From G965215045 sp965215045 (GTDB lineage: Bacteria; Pseudomonadota; Gammaproteobacteria; JABABF01): a stretch of 64,000 bases of DNA. A model generated the notes under the pieces. The model was not told where the DNA came from. It did not search any database and worked only from the letters and a program-made list of their open reading frames with translations. Below, one piece after another: positions 35,118-43,460 of the stretch; positions within the stretch are counted from its first letter, which is position 1, and every line of letters begins with the position of its first letter. The DNA is taken from contig OZ244031.1 in NCBI GenBank assembly GCA_965215045.1, forward strand, positions 744,001 to 808,000, read 5' to 3'. The translations under genes and the position numbers were made by a program.

Positions 35118-35981
35118 GTGCACCGAGAACCCGCAGCCCCCCGACGCAGACTTCTGCAGGGTGCTGCGCTCACGCTGTGCCTGTGCTGCTCTGCCACCCC
35201 CGCCGCCGCAACGGAGGCGCGGGCAGTCCCGGCTGCGCAGGCGGTGCTCCACCCTTCCTGTGCCCCGCAGAAAAAGCTGCGTCCCGTGCAACTGCGCAAG
35301 GTGTACGACGGCGACACCCTGTTCACGGAAAGCGGGGAGCGGGTGCGCGTACTGGGGCTGAACACGCCGGAGTTGGAGGGGCCCTATACCCGGGCCGAGC
35401 CGCTGGGCGATGCAGCGCGCCGCGCCGCGCACAGCTTCCTGGGCAACGAGCACCGCATTTACCTGGAGATGGGCACCAGGACCCGCGACCGTCATGGACG
35501 CACCCTGGCCTCCGTGTTCCGCAGGGATGGCCGCTCCCTGTCCCAGGACCTGCTGCAGCGGGGACTCGGGTTTTTCACCGCCATCCCGCCAGACCTGCAC
35601 CGCCTGGAATGCCTTCGAGCCGCCGAACAGCAGGCCCGACGGCAAGGACGCGGGGTGTGGAAACACCGCCACTTCGCCCCGCGGCCGGCGCGCTCTATCA
35701 CGGCGCGGGATGAGGGTTTTCGACGCATTGCCGGCCGGGTGCAAAAAGTGAGTGCCGGGCGCAGCTCCTGGTGGCTGGAACTGGACGGGCCGGTCGTCCT
35801 CCTCGTGCCGCGCAAAAGCATGAATTATTTCCCCAACGGGGTCACGGCACTGGCCGGTAAAGACATCGTGGTGCGCGGCTGGCTCAGCAACCGCAGCGGC
35901 AGCAGGGCGGTAAAACGCGGTTATAAACCCATGATGCTGGTGCTGCATCATCCCGCCATGCTGGAGAGTCCGGCATTGTGA
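35118..35981 (+). CDS. Exported SNase-like (thermonuclease) protein
   Basis: About 287 residues. An N-terminal signal with an RR motif (RRRLLQGAALTLCLCC) is followed by a staphylococcal-nuclease domain: QLRKVYDGDTLFTESGERVR, LGLNTPELEGP, RDRHGRTLASVF and QQARRQGRGVWKHR. The catalytic Asp and Glu/Arg positions look present. A C-terminal extension of about 90 residues (RIAGRVQKVSAGRSSWWLEL onward) looks OB-fold-like. It probably degrades nucleic acid outside the cytoplasm. The start is uncertain: GTG 35118 was chosen, and TTG 35043 inside rpmE is the alternative. Confidence 0.82.
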   Translation: MHREPAAPRRRLLQGAALTLCLCCSATPAAATEARAVPAAQAVLHPSCAPQKKLRPVQLRKVYDGDTLFTESGERVRVLGLNTPELEGPYTRAEPLGDAARRAAHSFLGNEHRIYLEMGTRTRDRHGRTLASVFRRDGRSLSQDLLQRGLGFFTAIPPDLHRLECLRAAEQQARRQGRGVWKHRHFAPRPARSITARDEGFRRIAGRVQKVSAGRSSWWLELDGPVVLLVPRKSMNYFPNGVTALAGKDIVVRGWLSNRSGSRAVKRGYKPMMLVLHHPAMLESPAL

Positions 35982-36053
35982 GACCGGGAAAAGGAGGTCT
36001 GCGGACGCCGGTGGTGCGCACAGCCGGTGGCGACAGCGCATTCCCGCTCATAT

Positions 36054-36082
36054 TTGTCAGCACCTCCCTTTATACTTATGAT
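36054..36082 (+). promoter_or_regulatory. Sigma-70 promoter of malic enzyme gene
   Basis: TTGTCA at 36054-36059 and TATGAT at 36077-36082 with a 17-bp spacer, 38 bp before the ATG; AAGGTGG serves as SD. Confidence 0.65.
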
Positions 36083-36119
36083 GAATGATTGAGCAAAGAT
36101 ACAAGGTGGATAAATTGAG

Positions 36120-37400
36120 ATGTCTGATCAGAAACGCCGGCAGGACGCCCTGGATTATCACGCCAAGCCGCAACCGGGGAAAATTGCGGTACACCTGACC
36201 AAGCCCGCCGACACCCAGGAACAACTGGCACTGGCCTACAGCCCCGGAGTCGCCGAGCCGGTTTGGGAAATCAGCAAGGAGCCCCTGGATGCATACCGTT
36301 ACACCGGCAAGGGCAATCTCGTGGCGGTGATCTCAAACGGCACGGCCATCCTGGGCCTGGGCAACCTGGGCGCACTGGCCAGCAAGCCGGTCATGGAAGG
36401 CAAAAGCCTGTTGTTCAAGCGTTTCGGCGGCGTGGATTCGATCGATATCGAAGTCGATGAAACCGACCCGAAGGCTTTCATCGACACGGTGGCGCGCATC
36501 TCCATCAGCTTCGGCGGCATCAACCTGGAGGACATCAAGGCACCGGATTGTTTTGAGATCGAGCGCCAGCTGATCGAAGCCTGTGATATTCCGATTTTTC
36601 ACGATGACCAGCACGGCACCGCAATTGTCACTGCCGCCGGATTGCTCAACGCCCTGGAAATCCAGGACAAGAAAATGGAGGAGGTGCGCATGGTGTGCAT
36701 CGGTGCGGGTGCCGCCGCCATCGCCTGCTCGCGCCTGCTGCTCACGCTGGGAATGCAGCGCGAGAACGTGTTCATGGTCGACAGCAAGGGCGTGGTCAGC
36801 ACCGGGCGCGACGACCTGAACCCGTACAAAACCGAATTTGCCAACCGCACCCAACGCCGCACCCTGGCGGACGCCTGCCAAGACGCCGACATCGTGCTGG
36901 GGCTCTCGGGTGCCAACCTTCTGAGTGCGGACATGCTGCGCAGCATGGCGGCCCGGCCCATCGTCTTCGCCTGCTCCAACCCGGACCCGGAAATCAAGCC
37001 CGAACTGGCCCTGGAAGCCCGGGACGACCTGGTATTCGCCACCGGGCGCTCCGACTACCCGAACCAGGTCAACAACGTGCTGGGCTTTCCCTTCATTTTC
37101 CGCGGCGCACTCGACGTCAGTGCCCGGCGTATCAACGAGGAGATGAAAACAGCGGCGGCGCACGCCCTGGCGGCCCTGGCCCGGGAGCCGGTACCGGAGG
37201 GGGTGCTGCAGGCCTGCAAGCTGAAGGAACTCAGTTTTGGCCCCGACTACATCATCCCCAAACCGATGGACCCGCGCCTGCTGGCGGTGGTGCCCGCAGC
37301 GGTGGCGCAGGCCGCCGTGGACAGCGGCACCGCACAACACCCCTACCCGGCACACTACCCCCTGCAAAACTTGGAAGACGTCCACCGGGCCGTGGTGTGA
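36120..37400 (+). CDS. NADP-dependent malic enzyme (short form)
   Basis: A 426-residue malic enzyme oxidatively decarboxylating malate to pyruvate. Motifs: YSPGVAEPVWEI, AVISNGTAILGLGNLGALAS, the metal site in CDIPIFHDDQHGTAIVTAAG, and the nucleotide-binding VCIGAGAAAIACSRL. The N-terminus matches MaeB-type enzymes, but the phosphotransacetylase-like C-terminal domain of MaeB is absent. It stands alone with its own promoter. Confidence 0.92.
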   Translation: MSDQKRRQDALDYHAKPQPGKIAVHLTKPADTQEQLALAYSPGVAEPVWEISKEPLDAYRYTGKGNLVAVISNGTAILGLGNLGALASKPVMEGKSLLFKRFGGVDSIDIEVDETDPKAFIDTVARISISFGGINLEDIKAPDCFEIERQLIEACDIPIFHDDQHGTAIVTAAGLLNALEIQDKKMEEVRMVCIGAGAAAIACSRLLLTLGMQRENVFMVDSKGVVSTGRDDLNPYKTEFANRTQRRTLADACQDADIVLGLSGANLLSADMLRSMAARPIVFACSNPDPEIKPELALEARDDLVFATGRSDYPNQVNNVLGFPFIFRGALDVSARRINEEMKTAAAHALAALAREPVPEGVLQACKLKELSFGPDYIIPKPMDPRLLAVVPAAVAQAAVDSGTAQHPYPAHYPLQNLEDVHRAVV

Positions 37401-37446
37401 GGGCGGGACATACCAGCACCGCGGCCGCCGGCTGCGATGCGCTGAC

Positions 37447-37474
37447 TTGACAAAGCCGGGATTTCCCCCATAAT
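37447..37474 (+). promoter_or_regulatory. Sigma-70 promoter of rpsT
   Basis: Consensus TTGACA at 37447-37452, 16-bp spacer, CATAAT at 37469-37474, about 35 bp before the GTG start of rpsT. Confidence 0.75.
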
Positions 37475-37509
37475 CCGCCGGCTCTACCGCATCGGGAGCA
37501 CGAACATCC

Positions 37510-37806
37510 GTGGCCAATAGCCTGCAAGCAAGAAAGCGCGCCCGCCAGGCCGAAAAACGCCGGGCGCACAATGCCACCCGCCGTTCCGCCGGCCGCACGG
37601 CCGTCAAAAAAGTGTTGGCGGCAATTCGCTCGGGCGACCAGGAAGCCGCCCGCGGTGCCTACCGGGAGGCGGTCTCATTGCTGGATCGCATCGCCGGTAA
37701 AAAAATCATTCACAAGAACAAGGTCTCGCGCTACAAGCGGCGTCTGCACGCTCATATCCGGGCCATGGCCCCGGACGCCCCCGCCGCGGATTCCAAGGCC
37801 TCCTGA
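37510..37806 (+). CDS. rpsT: 30S ribosomal protein S20
   Basis: A 98-residue S20: ANSLQARKRARQAEKRRAHN at the N-terminus, TAVKKVLAAIRSGD, and KKIIHKNKVSRYKRRLHAHI at the C-terminus, with about ten extra residues (APDAPAADSKAS) beyond the usual end. GTG start. Rho-independent termination is not evident. Confidence 0.95.
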   Translation: MANSLQARKRARQAEKRRAHNATRRSAGRTAVKKVLAAIRSGDQEAARGAYREAVSLLDRIAGKKIIHKNKVSRYKRRLHAHIRAMAPDAPAADSKAS

Positions 37807-37882
37807 AACGTTCCGCCCACACCCGGGCACTCCCACCGCAGCCCCTCCAGCACCGCTGCTTCGGATTCCGCAAGCGGCAGAC

Positions 37883-39118
37883 TCAGAGCACCGCCAGGTT
37901 GTCGCGGTGAATCAATTCTTCCTCGTAGCGGTATCCCAGGCACTGTTCGATCTCCGCACTGGGCAGCCCCTGGATTTGTCGCAGATCTGAGGCATCGTAG
38001 TTCACCAGGCCCTTGGCCACCACCGCCCCGCTGCGGTCACAGCAGTTGATCACATCGCCGCGGCCGAAACGCTCTTCTGCGGACACCTCGCACACCCCGA
38101 CCGCCAACAGGCTGGCACCACCCCGGCGCAGTGCCGCCACCGCCCCATCGTCGATGCACACCCTGCCGGCGGCCTCGAGCCCGGCGAGCCAGCGCTTGCG
38201 GCTGTCCATCTTGCGTTCACTCGCAGAGTCGGCGTCGGCCGCTTCGGCATCGCGGGCGTAAATGCAGGTGCCCAGCACCTCTCCCTCTGCCAGGCGCAAC
38301 AGCAGGTCCCGCTCCAGGCCGTCGGCGATCACCGTGTCCGCCAGGGTGCGCGCCGCCAGGCGCGCCGCACCGATCTTGGTGCGCATGCCGCCCCGGCCCA
38401 GGTGACCGGCACCCTCTCCGGCAGCCCGGTCCAGCACCGGGTCATCGACCTGTGCCTCGGGGATCAGCGGCGCACCGGGGTCCTGCCGCGGGTCGCGTTC
38501 ACAAAGCCCGGGCTGGTCCGTGAGAATGACCAGCAGGTCCGCATCCACCAGCGAGGCGATATGTCCCGCCAGGGTGTCATTGTCTCCCAGGCGGATCTCC
38601 TCCGTGGCGACCGTGTCATTTTCATTAACCACCGGCGTCACGCCCAGGGACAACAGGGCCAGCAGGGCGGCGCGGGCATTGAGATAGCGGCGCCTGGCCT
38701 CGATGTCCCCGCGACTGAGCAGAACCTGTGCCGAACGGCAACCGCAATTCCCCAGGGCCGTCTCCCAGTAATGCGCCAGCCCGGCCTGGCCCACGGCAGC
38801 GGCGGCCTGCAACTCATGCAAGGCCTTGGGACGCTGTTGCCAGCCCAGGCGGATAACGCCCTCCGCCACGGCACCCGAGGACACCAGGATCAGTTCACGC
38901 CCCTGGCGGCGCAAGCTGGCCACCTGCCCGGCCCAGTCCTGCAGGCGTTCATGGTGCAGGCGCACACCCTGTTCGGTGAGCTGTGCGCGCCCGTCTCCGG
39001 TCAACCGCCCGCCCCTACCTTCTTCCGCCGCCAGGGGACGGCCCTCCCCGGTAATCAGTGCGCTGCCGATCTTGACCACCCAGCGCTGTGCCCGGGCAAT
39101 GCGTTGCCGCCCGCTCAT
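37883..39118 (-). CDS. proB: Glutamate 5-kinase
   Basis: A 411-residue ProB catalysing the first step of proline synthesis. An amino-acid kinase domain (WVVKIGSALITG, ELILVSSGAVAEG, VVNENDTVATEEIRLGDNDT, GRGGMRTKIGAARLA) is followed by a C-terminal PUA domain (AALRRGGASLLAVGV, VINCCDRSG). About 22 extra residues (PLAAEEGRGGRLTGDGRA region) are inserted after the first strand compared with E. coli ProB. The start overlaps the obg stop by 4 bp. Confidence 0.94.
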   Translation of the reverse strand: MSGRQRIARAQRWVVKIGSALITGEGRPLAAEEGRGGRLTGDGRAQLTEQGVRLHHERLQDWAGQVASLRRQGRELILVSSGAVAEGVIRLGWQQRPKALHELQAAAAVGQAGLAHYWETALGNCGCRSAQVLLSRGDIEARRRYLNARAALLALLSLGVTPVVNENDTVATEEIRLGDNDTLAGHIASLVDADLLVILTDQPGLCERDPRQDPGAPLIPEAQVDDPVLDRAAGEGAGHLGRGGMRTKIGAARLAARTLADTVIADGLERDLLLRLAEGEVLGTCIYARDAEAADADSASERKMDSRKRWLAGLEAAGRVCIDDGAVAALRRGGASLLAVGVCEVSAEERFGRGDVINCCDRSGAVVAKGLVNYDASDLRQIQGLPSAEIEQCLGYRYEEELIHRDNLAVL

Positions 39119-40197
39119 GTCCCGGCCTCCTGCACCGGGTCTGCGTGCTCCTGGAATACCGGCTCGGGCGGTGCAGACGGTGCCGCCGGCGGATGCTCCT
39201 CCAGCCAGGACATCACCCGCTGGCACAAATGAGCCACACCGCTGCGCTGTGCTGCCGAGACCAGGAAAGCCTCACCCTCCCAGCCCAATTCCGCCAACAA
39301 TGCCTGTCGCTGCTGCTCCGCCTCCGCCGCCGGCAACAGGTCGCTCTTGTTTAACACCAGCCACTGCTGCCGGCGGGCCAGCTCCGGGCTGTAGTCCTCC
39401 AACTCCGCCCGCACGGTGCGCACCGCCCGGGCCGCTGCGGATACCGGGACGGAACCGAAATCCACCACGTGCAGCAGCAGGCGGGTGCGACTCAGGTGAC
39501 GCAAAAACCGCACGCCCAATCCAATGCCCCGGGCGGCACCTTCCACCAGCCCCGGGATATCCGCCAGCACGAAACTCTGCAGTTCGCCGACACGCACCAC
39601 GCCCAGGCTGGGCCACAGGGTCGTAAAAGGATAATCGGCGATCTTCGGGTGGGCGGCGGATACCGCCGCCAGCAGGGAGGACTTGCCGGCATTGGGCATG
39701 CCCAGCAGACCCGCATCGGCCAGCAGCCTGAGTTGCAGGCACAGGCGGCGCTCCTCGCCCGGGGTGCCCGGGGTGGTATGGCGCGGTGCCCGGTTGGTAG
39801 AAGACTTGAAATGCGCATTGCCCAGCCCGCGCTGTCCGCCCCGGGCTGCCAGCAGGCGCTGGCCGGCAGCGACCAGGTCGCCCAGGGTCTCCCCGGTGTG
39901 CACATCCTGGATACAGGTGCCGACCGGCACCCGCAGGCCCAGGTCCTCGCCGCTGGCACCGCGACAATCCGCACCGCGCCCCGGTTCGCCGGCGGCGGCT
40001 CGAAACAGGCGCTGATGCCGGTAATCCACCAGGGTGTTGAGCCCGGCATCGGCGTACAGGTACACGCTGCCGCCATCACCGCCATCGCCGCCATCGGGAC
40101 CGCCCCTGGGGCGATGCCGTTCGCGGCAAAAACTCAGGCAGCCGTCGCCCCCGTCACCGGCACGGACGTCGATCTCGACTTCGTCTATGAATTTCAT
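39115..40197 (-). CDS. obg: GTPase Obg/CgtA
   Basis: A 360-residue essential ribosome-associated GTPase. The glycine-rich Obg fold (EIDVRAGDGGDGCLSFCRER, GPDGGDGGDGGSVYL) is followed by the G domain: G1 GMPNAGKSSLLAA, G3 DIPGLVEGA, G4 LNKSDLL, G5 VSAAQ. It lies in the conserved rplU-rpmA-obg-proB cluster, 60 bp after rpmA. Confidence 0.97.
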   Translation of the reverse strand: MKFIDEVEIDVRAGDGGDGCLSFCRERHRPRGGPDGGDGGDGGSVYLYADAGLNTLVDYRHQRLFRAAAGEPGRGADCRGASGEDLGLRVPVGTCIQDVHTGETLGDLVAAGQRLLAARGGQRGLGNAHFKSSTNRAPRHTTPGTPGEERRLCLQLRLLADAGLLGMPNAGKSSLLAAVSAAHPKIADYPFTTLWPSLGVVRVGELQSFVLADIPGLVEGAARGIGLGVRFLRHLSRTRLLLHVVDFGSVPVSAAARAVRTVRAELEDYSPELARRQQWLVLNKSDLLPAAEAEQQRQALLAELGWEGEAFLVSAAQRSGVAHLCQRVMSWLEEHPPAAPSAPPEPVFQEHADPVQEAGT

Positions 40198-40256
40198 GTT
40201 CGCACACCAGCCCCCGGCGTCGGGGCTGCGGCATCGCCGACGCCGGCGGGAACAGG

Positions 40257-40535
40257 CTAGACCGCCTCGGGCTCCGGTTGCGGCAGGACATCCACCACCC
40301 GGTGACCGCCCCGCGGGCCGCGCACGGCAAAACGCACCACGCCGTCCGCCTTGGCATACAGGGTGTAGTCGCGCCCGCAGCCGACCTTGTGTCCGGCGTG
40401 CACCCGCGTGCCGCGCTGGCGGACAATGATGCAGCCGGCCTGCACCCGCTCGCCACCGAAGCGCTTCACGCCCAGCCGTTTGGATTCGGAATCGCGGCCG
40501 TTCCTGGTGCTGCCGCCCGCTTTCTTATGCGCCAT
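40257..40535 (-). CDS. rpmA: 50S ribosomal protein L27
   Basis: A 92-residue L27 starting MAHKKAGGSTRNGRDSESKR, with VQAGCIIVRQRGTRVHAG and GCGRDYTLYAKADGVV. Its N-terminal tail reaches the peptidyl-transferase centre. Operon with rplU 48 bp upstream. Confidence 0.97.
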   Translation of the reverse strand: MAHKKAGGSTRNGRDSESKRLGVKRFGGERVQAGCIIVRQRGTRVHAGHKVGCGRDYTLYAKADGVVRFAVRGPRGGHRVVDVLPQPEPEAV

Positions 40536-40582
40536 TGCCTGTCAACCCCCTATCGATACCCGCTTCGCCGCCACCATTCGCA

Positions 40583-40894
40583 TCAGGCCTGGATGCCGGT
40601 GATGCGCACCTCGGTATACCACTGGCGATGCCCCTGGCTGCGCCGGTATTTCTTGCGGCGCTTGTACTTGAACACCCGGATTTTTTCCGCCCGGCCATGC
40701 GCGATTACCTCTGCGCTGACCTTGCCGCCCGCGAGCAGCGGCGCGCCTATTTTCACCTCGCTGCCCTCGCCGACCATGAGCACCCGCTCAAATTCCATGC
40801 GGCTGCCCTCGGGCAGGTCGAGCTTCTGCAGGCGCAACACCTCGCCCTCGCAGACGCGGTGCTGCTGGCCGCCGCTCTCGATGACTGCATACAT
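40583..40894 (-). CDS. rplU: 50S ribosomal protein L21
   Basis: A 103-residue L21: MYAVIESGGQQHRVCEGEVL, KVSAEVIAHGRAEKIRVFKY and KRRKKYRRSQGHRQWYTEVR. ATG 40894 gives the E. coli length; an in-frame ATG at 40909 would add five residues. First gene of the ribosomal protein/GTPase operon. Confidence 0.96.
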   Translation of the reverse strand: MYAVIESGGQQHRVCEGEVLRLQKLDLPEGSRMEFERVLMVGEGSEVKIGAPLLAGGKVSAEVIAHGRAEKIRVFKYKRRKKYRRSQGHRQWYTEVRITGIQA

Positions 40895-40950
40895 GGTTTC
40901 AGTGCTCATTCGCCCGTTGCGCCCGCGGCTCGTCCGTCCGGGCGGCGCGT

Positions 40951-40980
40951 ATTGTAAAGCAAAACCGCGGCGCGGGACAA
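40951..40980 (-). promoter_or_regulatory. Sigma-70-like promoter of the rplU operon
   Basis: On the minus strand: TTGTCC at 40975-40980, 18-bp spacer, TACAAT at 40951-40956, about 45-60 bp before the rplU start. Confidence 0.55.
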
Positions 40981-41080
40981 ACTCTTGTACAAGTTCTTAA
41001 CTTATGAGACCCGGGAGGGTCATCTGGAGGGTCATCGTCCGGGGGTGAAGGAGGCGTCGACATCACAGGCAAACTTGCAG

Positions 41081-41650
41081 TCAATCAAACCAGCCCCTGA
41101 GAGCACCTGCGAACACTACGGCCAGGAACATAGATATAAAGATGGTGATACCCCACCGCAGCCATAGGAAGATATTTTGGATGGATTGCTGCATCTGTTG
41201 GATGGTTTGCTGCATCTGTTGGATGGTGTACTGCATCTTTTGGATGGATTGCTGCGTCTGTTGGATGGCTTGCTGCATCTTTTGGATGGCTTGGTCCATC
41301 TGTTGGATGGCTTGGTCCATCTGTTGCAATTTTTGGTCGACCTCTGCCTGAAATTTCTTGTTGTTCTCGGCAGCCTCTTTATGTATCTTCCTGTTGTTCT
41401 CGGCGGCCTCTTCATGCATCTTCCTGTTGTTCTCGGCAGCCTCTTCAAGAAGTTTCTTGTTGTTCTCGGCAGCCTCTTCATGCATCTTCCTGTTGTTCTC
41501 CTCGCTCTGCTTCCAGTCGGCGCGGGTGGGCAGATTTTTCACCATGCCCTCCACCACCCGCAGGATACTGCGGGCCTGCGGGGTGTCAAAGCCGGATACC
41601 CTCAGGTCTTCGCTCATGTCTTGGCGGTCTTCAAATTTCGGTTGTGCCAT
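41081..41650 (-). CDS. Tail-anchored coiled-coil protein, array copy A (5 hendecads, 7 heptads)
   Basis: A 189-residue protein of no recognised family. Residues 1-48 form a conserved head (SEDLRVSGFDTPQARSILRV, VEGMVKNLPTRADWKQ). Then come five 11-residue repeats of the type AENNRKMHEEA, a link FQAEVDQKLQ, seven 7-residue repeats of the type QMQQSIQ, and a C-terminal membrane segment (FLWLRWGITIFISMFLAVVF) with a short tail GALRGWFD. The hendecads and heptads predict a long parallel coiled coil anchored by its C-terminus. The layout faintly recalls DUF1640/CCDC90-type and Borrelia Bdr proteins, without proof of relation. SD AAGGAGA precedes the ATG. Confidence 0.8.
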   Translation of the reverse strand: MAQPKFEDRQDMSEDLRVSGFDTPQARSILRVVEGMVKNLPTRADWKQSEENNRKMHEEAAENNKKLLEEAAENNRKMHEEAAENNRKIHKEAAENNKKFQAEVDQKLQQMDQAIQQMDQAIQKMQQAIQQTQQSIQKMQYTIQQMQQTIQQMQQSIQNIFLWLRWGITIFISMFLAVVFAGALRGWFD

Positions 41651-41750
41651 GGTGGCAATCTCCTTTTAGCCTCTTTTCAGAGGGTGAAAGTAATATTCAC
41701 TCCTGCTCTGCAGTACGTCCTGTGTTCCCTTGTTTTGCAACTTGCTTGAT

Positions 41751-41779
41751 ACTGTACGACTTTCCCGCGAGGGAGTCAA
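41751..41779 (-). promoter_or_regulatory. Sigma-70 promoter of coiled-coil copy A
   Basis: Minus strand TTGACT (41774-41779), 17-bp spacer, TACAGT (41751-41756), about 100 bp before the ATG. Identical boxes precede copies B and C. Confidence 0.75.
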
Positions 41780-41945
41780 ACCGCTGTATAAGTCCATAAC
41801 TTATGAGACCCGGGAGGGTCATCTGGAGGCTCATCGTCCGGGGGTGAAGGAGGCGTCGACATCACAGGCAAACTTGCAGTCAATCAAACCGAGGGTGGGC
41901 GGCCGGGCCCCGGGCAGCGGGTCGACATCACAGGCAAACTTGCAG

Positions 41946-42374
41946 TCAATCAAACCAGCCCCTGAGAGCACCTGCGGACACTACGGCCAGGAACATAGAT
42001 ATAAAGATGGTGATACCCCACCGCAGCCATAGGAAGATATTTTGGATGGATTGCTGCATCTGTTGGATGGATTGCTGCATCTGTTGGATGGTGTACTGCA
42101 TCTTTTGGATGGATTGCTGCGTCTGTTGGATGGATTGCTGCATCTGTTGCAATTTTTGGTCGACCTCTGCCTGAAATTTCTTGTTGTTCTCGGCAGCCTC
42201 TTCATGCATCTTCCTGTTGTTCTCCTCGCTCCGCTTCCAGTCGGCGCGGGTGGGCAGATTTCTCACCATGCCCTCCACCACCCGCAGGATACTGCGGGCC
42301 TGCGGGGTGTCAAAGCCGGATACCCTCAGGTCTTCGCTCATGTCTTTGCGGTCTTCAAATTCTAGTTGTGCCAT
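41946..42374 (-). CDS. Tail-anchored coiled-coil protein, array copy B (2 hendecads, 5 heptads)
   Basis: A 142-residue paralogue of copy A with nearly the same head (LEFEDRKDMSEDLRVSGF) and membrane tail (FLWLRWGITIFISMFLAVVS). It has only two 11-residue repeats and five heptads. The shortening is by whole repeat units, so the frame and coiled-coil register are kept. The final codons (GWFD plus stop) are duplicated just downstream in the spacer. Confidence 0.8.
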   Translation of the reverse strand: MAQLEFEDRKDMSEDLRVSGFDTPQARSILRVVEGMVRNLPTRADWKRSEENNRKMHEEAAENNKKFQAEVDQKLQQMQQSIQQTQQSIQKMQYTIQQMQQSIQQMQQSIQNIFLWLRWGITIFISMFLAVVSAGALRGWFD

Positions 42375-42474
42375 GGGGACAATCTCCTTTTAGCCTCTTT
42401 TCAGAGGGTGAAAGTAATATTCACTCCTGCTCTGCAGTACGTCCTGTGTTCCCTTGTTTTGCAACTTGCTTGAT

Positions 42475-42503
42475 ACTGTACGACTTTCCCGCGAGGGAGT
42501 CAA
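42475..42503 (-). promoter_or_regulatory. Sigma-70 promoter of coiled-coil copy B
   Basis: TTGACT (42498-42503), 17 bp, TACAGT (42475-42480), minus strand; same as copy A. Confidence 0.75.
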
Positions 42504-42603
42504 ACCGCTGTATAAGTCCATAACTTATGAGGCCCGGGAGGGTCATCTGGAGGCTCATCGTCCGGGGGTGAAGGAGGCGTCGACATCACAGGCAAACTTG
42601 CAG

Positions 42604-43002
42604 TCAATCAAACCAGCCCCTGAGAGCACCTGCGGACACTACGGCCAGGAACATAGATATAAAGATGGTGATACCCCACCGCAGCCATAGGAAGATATTT
42701 TGGATGGATTGCTGCATCTGTTGGATGGATTGCTGCATCTGTTGCAATTTTTGGTCGACCTCTGCCTGAAATTTCTTGTTGTTCTCGGCAGCCTCTTCAA
42801 GAAGTTTCTTGTTGTTCTCGGCAGCCTCTTCATGCATCTTCCTGTTGTTCTCCTCGCTCCGCTTCCAGTCGGCGCGGGTGGGCAGATTTCTCACCATGCC
42901 CTCCACCACCCGCAGGATACTGCGGGCCTGCGGGGTGTCAAAGCCGGATACCCTCAGGTCTTCGCTCATGTCTTTGCGGTCTTCAAATTCTAGTTGTGCC
43001 AT
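42604..43002 (-). CDS. Tail-anchored coiled-coil protein, array copy C (3 hendecads, 2 heptads)
   Basis: A 132-residue paralogue with a head identical to copy B, three 11-residue repeats (AENNKKLLEEA type included), two heptads and the same membrane tail. Together the three copies give coiled coils of 12, 7 and 5 repeat units. Head and anchor are held constant while rod length varies, as if length is the property being varied. Confidence 0.8.
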   Translation of the reverse strand: MAQLEFEDRKDMSEDLRVSGFDTPQARSILRVVEGMVRNLPTRADWKRSEENNRKMHEEAAENNKKLLEEAAENNKKFQAEVDQKLQQMQQSIQQMQQSIQNIFLWLRWGITIFISMFLAVVSAGALRGWFD

Positions 43003-43102
43003 GGGGACAATCTCCTTTTAGCCTCTTTTCAGAGGGTGAAAGTAATATTCACTCCTGCTCTGCAGTACGTCCTGTGTTCCCTTGTTTTGCAACTTGCTTG
43101 AT

Positions 43103-43131
43103 ACTGTACGACTTTCCCGCGAGGGAGTCAA
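43103..43131 (-). promoter_or_regulatory. Sigma-70 promoter of coiled-coil copy C
   Basis: TTGACT (43126-43131), 17 bp, TACAGT (43103-43108), minus strand. It lies beside the truncated fourth unit. Confidence 0.75.
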
Positions 43132-43196
43132 ACCGCTGTATAAGTCCATAACTTATGAGACCCGGGAGGGTCATCTGGAGGCTCATCGTCCGGGGG

Positions 43197-43415
43197 TATG
43201 AGCGGGGGCGGGGTGAAAGCGGGGGCGGGGCGAGAGCGGGGGTGGAGAATGAGGACGGGGGCGGAGAATGAGGACGGGGGCGGAGTAAGAACGGGGCGAG
43301 GGCGGAGGATGAGGGCGAGGGTATGAGCGGGGGCGGGGTGAGAGCGGGGGCGGCGTGAGGACGGAGTAAGAACGGAGGTGGGGGTGGGGAAGAGAGGGAG
43401 TCAAAGAAGCAAGCG
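43197..43415. repeat. G-rich low-complexity minisatellite
   Basis: About 220 bp built from variants of GCGGGGGCGGGGTGAGA and GGACGGGGGCGGAGAATGA, with almost no C-runs on the plus strand. Many runs of four or five G could form G-quadruplexes. The proline-rich frame on the other strand is a by-product. With the array promoter on its left, it fills the gap before the enoyl-CoA hydratase gene. Confidence 0.88.
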
Positions 43416-43460
43416 GGCCGCTCTTGCTATAGTAGATATTTGCACTGCAGGGGCATTGTC

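Larger units (their letters stand above)
40999..43197. repeat. Three-unit tandem gene array (799, 724 and 628 bp) with a terminal partial unit
   Basis: Unit starts are marked by AACTTATGAG at 40999, 41798, 42522 and 43150; the last marks a truncated fourth copy that ends near 43197. Each full unit holds a promoter, one coiled-coil gene on the minus strand and a near-identical spacer. Length differences come from different numbers of 33-bp and 21-bp coding repeats. Unit 2 also has a duplicated 36-bp segment (41855-41890 and 41921-41956) that includes the last codons of its gene. Confidence 0.93.

Noticed and set aside
36333..37607. 424-codon minus-strand frame opposite malic enzyme and rpsT
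   Set aside because: Antisense shadow of two well-conserved genes.
43183..43404. 73-codon proline-rich frame on the minus strand
   Set aside because: Direct consequence of the G-rich minisatellite; no start signal or conservation expected.
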